Shown: positions 59,091 to 64,000 of the stretch, piece by piece | Layout: each line of letters starts with the position of its first letter | How positions within the stretch are numbered: position 1 is the first letter of the stretch | Assembly: GCF_014191055.1 (NCBI RefSeq) | Contig: NZ_JACHWB010000002.1 | Span: 186,001-250,000, forward strand | Reading direction: 5' to 3' | Origin: Microvirga lupini | GTDB taxonomy: Bacteria; Pseudomonadota; Alphaproteobacteria; Rhizobiales; Beijerinckiaceae | DNA: 64,000 nt | Program-made: the position numbers and the translations under genes | The notes under the pieces: generated by a model | The model's input: only the letters and a program-made list of their open reading frames with translations | Told to the model about the DNA's origin: nothing | The model's database searches: none

Positions 59091-60122
59091 TCACAGGGCG
59101 ATGTCGACCGCGATCATCTCGTGGTCCGACACGGCCCTGCCCTTCTCGTCCACCGCCGGAATGATCCGTGGGTTCGACGCGTCAAGCCCGCGCACCACGA
59201 GCCAGTCGAATTTGCCGAAGGGCGGCTCGTGCTTGTTCGTGGGGCCGGGCGTCTGCGTCGGCAGCGCGAGGTTAGCGTGCCGCCATGTGAAGCCGGCATC
59301 GCGCAGGTCGGCGAAGAGCGGTTCATCGTGCTCGGGCGCCTCCAGCAGGAGCTGGCGTTCGTCCTCGCCGCGCGGCAGGGCCTTGGTGTTGAAGTCGCCG
59401 CCGATCACACAGGCCTCTCCGGGAGCGATTGCGTCGAGGGCGCGCAGCAGCGCCCTGATCTGCGCCTGGCGGTCGGCAGGGTCGGTCTTGCTCTCCAGAT
59501 GCGTGCTCACGATCCAGAGCGGCCGGGGGGCCCGCGCTACCCGGGCAGCGAGCGCCATCCGGCCGCCGATGCGCCTCTGATGGCCATCGATGCCGGGGAA
59601 CCACAGGCCGTTTTCCTCGAGCGGGATCAGGCACGGGCGCTCCAGGGCGAGGCCCGTCACGATGGCATTGCCGTGCAGGCCCTGGGCGTTGCTTTGACCG
59701 GCGCATTGCTCGACCTCGTCGGCGCTGCCGAGATCGAGTTCCACGAACTCGACGCCGTAGAGATAGCCCTCCCCCTGCCCGGTGATCAGGTCCTGGATCG
59801 TGTGCATGTTGCCGGACCGCGCCATGCCGAGATCGACCTCGCTGAGCAGGGTGACCTGCGCCCCGGCCTGGCGCATGAGATGCCGGACCGCGCGCCTGTC
59901 TTTCAGGCGCTGCGCGTTGAACGCCGCCACCGTCAGGGAGCCGCGCCACGGCAGCGGGTCAGCGGGCGGGCGTTGCTCCACCGTGTGCAGGGCGGGAATA
60001 CGTTCGAGAAAGCTCCTGTGGGCGACCCGATGCTTCTGCGCGGAGGCCCGTCGGGCCTCCTCCAGCACGGTGCCGTCCGGCGCCTGGAGCGCCGGCACGA
60101 TCCGGTCGATCAGGGGGCGCAT
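59091..60122 (-). CDS. Endonuclease/exonuclease/phosphatase family protein
   Basis: A 343-residue enzyme of the DNase I-like fold. Motifs: LTVAAFNAQRLKDRRAVRHL, TLLSEVDLGMARSGN (metal Glu), LWIVSTHLESKTDPADRQAQ, CVIGGDFNTKALPR (Asp/Asn) and RAVSDHEMIAVDIAL (Asp-His). It is convergent with the repeat protein, 5 bp apart. The substrate (nucleic acid, phospholipid or inositol phosphate) is not deducible. Confidence 0.9.
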   Translation of the reverse strand: MRPLIDRIVPALQAPDGTVLEEARRASAQKHRVAHRSFLERIPALHTVEQRPPADPLPWRGSLTVAAFNAQRLKDRRAVRHLMRQAGAQVTLLSEVDLGMARSGNMHTIQDLITGQGEGYLYGVEFVELDLGSADEVEQCAGQSNAQGLHGNAIVTGLALERPCLIPLEENGLWFPGIDGHQRRIGGRMALAARVARAPRPLWIVSTHLESKTDPADRQAQIRALLRALDAIAPGEACVIGGDFNTKALPRGEDERQLLLEAPEHDEPLFADLRDAGFTWRHANLALPTQTPGPTNKHEPPFGKFDWLVVRGLDASNPRIIPAVDEKGRAVSDHEMIAVDIAL

Positions 60123-60280
60123 GGGCAAGCCTTCAAAAAACCGTCATGGGCCATCGTCATGATAGGACAACGCCACTTGCCGAAAACCGACCGCCAAGAA
60201 ATCTTTTAGCTTGGCATTAGGAACTTTGGGGCTAACGCAGCGTTATGTAGCCGCAATAAGCTTAGCCGGGGAGAAAGCCC

Positions 60281-60475
60281 ATGATGTTTTGGGCTGCCGT
60301 TGTCGCGCTCGTCTCGGGCGCGTTCGCCTATGTGGGCGATCTGTCTTCCACGCTTGTCAGCTTCGCCGAAATCGTCGGCGTCATCGCCCTGTTCACCCTG
60401 GTCTGCGCCGCCGAGGCCTTCAGCATCCCGAAGGCCCCCTCCTTCGACAAGAATTCCGTTCAGACCGAGTCCTGA
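60281..60475 (+). CDS. Small membrane protein
   Basis: A 64-residue protein with GGGGAG before the ATG. Two hydrophobic stretches (FWAAVVALVSGAFAYVGDLS and LVSFAEIVGVIALFTLVCAA) precede a hydrophilic tail ending DKNSVQTES. It resembles short DUF1328-like or stress-related membrane proteins in size, but no family is certain. Confidence 0.6.
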   Translation: MMFWAAVVALVSGAFAYVGDLSSTLVSFAEIVGVIALFTLVCAAEAFSIPKAPSFDKNSVQTES

Positions 60476-60573
60476 TGGACCTGAACGGGCGCGCGTGCGG
60501 ATTCGCACCACGCGCCCGGAAACCCGTCCCTTCACCATAGGGGGTAGATTGCCCACGATGTGAAACCGTGATT

Positions 60574-62082
60574 ATGTTTCATATCATGAATGCGCCCAAC
60601 CCGGCCCTGGCTGCATCCTTCGACTTGGAGCAGCTCACAAGCGATCTTGTGGCCTCGATCTCCGCCAGCCCGCGGGGAGCGTTGAGCGATGCCCTGCAGC
60701 AGGCGCTCGCCCGGACGGTCGAGGCGAAGGTCAATGCCCAGCTTGCCGTGATCCTGGAGGGCATCGGGGACGCCTTCTACTCCCTCGATGCGCATTGGCG
60801 CTTCAGCTACATCAACCGGGCGGCGGAAGCCTATTTCGGCCTCCCACGGCAGGCGATGCTCCACAGGGTCATCTGGGACGTGTTTCCGGAATCCGAGGGC
60901 ACCGACCTGCGCGGCCGCTACGAGGAGGTCTTTCTCTCAGGCCATCCCTTGTCCTTCGAGGGCGAAGCGGTCGGACGGCCCGGGCGCCACCTCGAGTTCC
61001 ACGTCTTCCCCTATAACGGCGGGATCGGCGTCAGCTTCCGCGACTGGACGGAGCGGCGCCGGGCCGAGGAGGAGCTGCGCGCCAGCGAGGCGCGCCTGAG
61101 CGCGCTGGCCAACAACGCGCCTGCCTGCATGTTCTATCAGACGAGCCATTCCCCCGATTACCACGCGCGCAAGGTGCTCTACGTCTCGAAGACCTGCGAG
61201 CGGCTCACGGGAGTTCCGGCGGAGGTCGCTCAGGCCAACCCGGATCTGCTCTACAGCCTCGTGCTGCCGCAGCACCGGGACCGCATGCTCGCGCGGCGGC
61301 TGGAGACCCTTTGCGATCTCACGGAATGCGAGGAAGAGTTCGAGATGCGGCATGCAACGACCGGCGAGACGCGCTGGCACCGCATCATCACGACGCCGCG
61401 GCGGCTGGAGAACGGCGCAATCGTCTGGGACGGCATCCAGATCGACATCACCGAGCACAAGCGGTCGGAAGAGCACCTGCGGCTCCTGCTCAACGAGCTG
61501 AACCACCGGGTCAAGAACACGCTGGCGACCATCCAGTCCCTGGCCTCCCAGAGCTTCCGGGTGCGGGGAGCCACCGCGGCGGGGGATCTGCCCGCCCTCT
61601 ACGCCACCTTCGAGGCCCGTCTCCATGCGCTCGCCCGGGGCCACGACATCCTCACCCGCGAGAACTGGGAGGGTGCCGGCCTCGTCGAGATCGTCACCCA
61701 GGCCTTCGCGCCCTACCGGGATCTGTCGGAGGATCGGGGGCGGCTCCGGTTCGAGGGGCCGGATCTTCGCGTGACGCCCGCCATGGCCCTGAGCCTTTCG
61801 ATGGCCATGCACGAGCTGTGCACCAACGCGGCCAAATACGGGGCCCTGGGGGTCCCGGAGGGCCAGGTCCTGGTGTCGTGGTCGGCGCAGGAGAGTGCAT
61901 CCGGGCCGCGCCTCGTCATGCGCTGGGAAGAGCATGGCGGACCTCTCGTCGCCCCGCCGTCGCGCAAGGGGTTCGGCTCGCGCCTGATCCAGGATGGTCT
62001 GGCGCGTGAGCTCAACGGCGAGGTTCGCCTGACCTACCAGCCCGAAGGGGTGGTCTGCACGATCGACGTGCCTCTTTCCTAG
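60574..62082 (+). CDS. PAS-domain HWE-family histidine kinase
   Basis: A 502-residue cytoplasmic kinase without clear membrane helices. Two PAS domains lie near 55-170 (GIGDAFYSLDAHWRFSYINR) and 175-300 (SALANNAPACMFYQTSHSPD). The HWE block has His311 in LNELNHRVKNTLATIQSLAS, the WE pair in LTRENWEGAGLVEIV and an ATPase with MHELCTNAAKYGAL and GFGSRLI. HWE kinases are typical of Rhizobiales and often sense light or act in the general stress response. No regulator is next to it. The first ATG is used; no good Shine-Dalgarno box is visible. Confidence 0.9.
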   Translation: MFHIMNAPNPALAASFDLEQLTSDLVASISASPRGALSDALQQALARTVEAKVNAQLAVILEGIGDAFYSLDAHWRFSYINRAAEAYFGLPRQAMLHRVIWDVFPESEGTDLRGRYEEVFLSGHPLSFEGEAVGRPGRHLEFHVFPYNGGIGVSFRDWTERRRAEEELRASEARLSALANNAPACMFYQTSHSPDYHARKVLYVSKTCERLTGVPAEVAQANPDLLYSLVLPQHRDRMLARRLETLCDLTECEEEFEMRHATTGETRWHRIITTPRRLENGAIVWDGIQIDITEHKRSEEHLRLLLNELNHRVKNTLATIQSLASQSFRVRGATAAGDLPALYATFEARLHALARGHDILTRENWEGAGLVEIVTQAFAPYRDLSEDRGRLRFEGPDLRVTPAMALSLSMAMHELCTNAAKYGALGVPEGQVLVSWSAQESASGPRLVMRWEEHGGPLVAPPSRKGFGSRLIQDGLARELNGEVRLTYQPEGVVCTIDVPLS

Positions 62083-62152
62083 CGCGTCGGAAGTGAAAAG
62101 CGGATGGGGGCCCTTCGCCGACGCGGAGCTCCGCTTCCGCACGATGTGCCAG
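62083..62152. repeat. Family A-like intergenic element
   Basis: GCGCGTCGGAAGTGAAAAGC ... GGAGCTCCGCTTCCGCACGA; a partial, diverged relative of the copies at 22120 and 53865. Confidence 0.5.
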
Positions 62153-62244
62153 GCAGACCGGACACGTTTTCAAGAGGCGCATAGATCATTAGTCGATACA
62201 GGCTCGACGGTTCTTGCGGAGGGAACCGGATTTAGTGTCAATAG

Positions 62245-63375
<1,131 letters not shown>

Positions 63376-63400
63376 TCGCCAGTTGAGCCGATCTCAAGAA

Positions 63401-63427
63401 AGGGCGATCGCAGGGTCGCCCTTTTTT
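63401..63427 (+). terminator. Intrinsic terminator after the TRAP binding protein gene
   Basis: AGGGCGA and TCGCCCT pair around an 8-nt loop, followed by TTTTTT. Confidence 0.9.
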
Positions 63428-63513
63428 ATTGCCGGAAGCCTTCCTACGTGAAGCGGCTCACCGGTCGTCAGCCCTAGACTGACGATCTTCTATTCTCTGA
63501 CCGTCGAGAGACG

Positions 63514-64000
63514 ATGCGCTGGACCTTTCGCATCAGCTTCATGCTTCTTCTGGCCTGGGCCATCTTCGTGGTCTCGCCCTTCGTCGCGCTCTACGATCTC
63601 TCCAAGGCCGTCCAGGCCAAAGACGTTGCGCGCATTACCGAACGGGTCAACTTCAATGCCCTGCGCGCCTCTCTCGCCCGCCAGATCCTCGGAGAGTACC
63701 TGAAGACCCAGGACATTAGCGAACGCGACCGGCAGCTTGTGGCGCAAGCCGGAGCAACCACTCTCAACCCGGTCCTGGAGGAGCTCGTCACGCCGCAGGC
63801 CGTGATCGATCTGCTCGAAGACGGGCAGCTGCAGCAGATCCAGCGGGAGGGCGCGGGCGGGCCCGCAATCAGCCTCAATCCCGGCTCCCTCCAGAACGTA
63901 TGGCGGATCTTCATCCTGTCTGAAGCGCAGGGCTTCAGGGCCATCACCATCCCGCTCACGCCGGACGAGCCGAAAGACCAGCAATTCAAGGTCACCCTTC
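63514..64000 (+). CDS. DUF2939 domain protein (runs off the window)
   Basis: The frame is open from ATG 63514 to the end (162 residues seen). The N-terminal helix MRWTFRISFMLLLAWAIFVV is followed by SPFVALYDLSKAVQAKDVAR and ITERVNFNALRASLARQIL, which match DUF2939, a family of exported/anchored proteins of unknown role. Its 3' end is outside the window. Confidence 0.8.
   Translation, partial: MRWTFRISFMLLLAWAIFVVSPFVALYDLSKAVQAKDVARITERVNFNALRASLARQILGEYLKTQDISERDRQLVAQAGATTLNPVLEELVTPQAVIDLLEDGQLQQIQREGAGGPAISLNPGSLQNVWRIFILSEAQGFRAITIPLTPDEPKDQQFKVTL

Overview
The window is a chromosomal segment from a GC-rich alphaproteobacterium of the order Hyphomicrobiales (Rhizobiales). The best evidence is gene order: pleC - glnE - two-component pair - HtrA protease - cycLKJH (ccmHFEI) - feuQ/feuP is the arrangement known from rhizobia. 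Protein composition and the mosaic of intergenic palindromes suggest a Methylobacterium/Microvirga-like lineage, but genus is inference. No rRNA, tRNA or CRISPR array was seen.

Layout. (1) 1-22.5 kb, core chromosome: 3' end of pepN; a PAS histidine kinase (PleC); two large tandem RTX calcium-binding paralogues; glnE; a kinase/regulator pair; an HtrA protease; cytochrome c maturation genes; FeuQ/FeuP; a small PepSY-like exported protein. (2) 22.6-56.1 kb, a gene transfer agent (GTA) cluster read leftwards (minus strand). It has the full Rhodobacter-type order: small and large terminase, portal, rcc01685-type head protein, prohead protease, capsid, adaptor, stopper, tail terminator, major tail protein, two tail chaperones, tape measure, DUF2460, DUF2163, NlpC/P60 peptidase and baseplate 'megatron'. 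A DUF2793 protein, a GH108 muramidase and a holin-like protein follow. Unrelated genes and three families of intergenic palindromes sit in its gaps. (3) 40.64-52.34 kb, an 11.7-kb integrated element inside the last codons of the GTA portal gene. (4) 56.6-64 kb, core/accessory chromosome: a repeat-rich type I-secreted protein, an endonuclease/exonuclease/phosphatase protein, an HWE kinase, a TRAP-type solute-binding protein and the start of a DUF2939 protein.

The most striking system is the integrated element. Its large serine recombinase (50647-52350) ends exactly at the right junction. Joining portal codons across the junctions (...GAT GAC GAG | AAG CGC GAA...) restores a 388-residue portal. 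Joining the element's own ends restores a candidate attP with dyad symmetry (CCTGATA...TATCAGG) around the 3-bp shared core. That rejoined sequence also carries the integrase frame on for 22 more residues, so integration appears to swap the C-termini of both the integrase and the GTA portal. The element carries its own HK97-type portal, protease and capsid, but no terminase, tail or replication gene that I can recognise. It may be a capsid-encoding satellite that depends on, and gates, the GTA or a helper phage. That role is inference; the junctions and gene content are read directly.

The GTA transcript is now split. Terminase and portal lie to the right of the element and all other GTA genes to the left. 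A strong leftward terminator (about 45032-45058) inside the element would block read-through.
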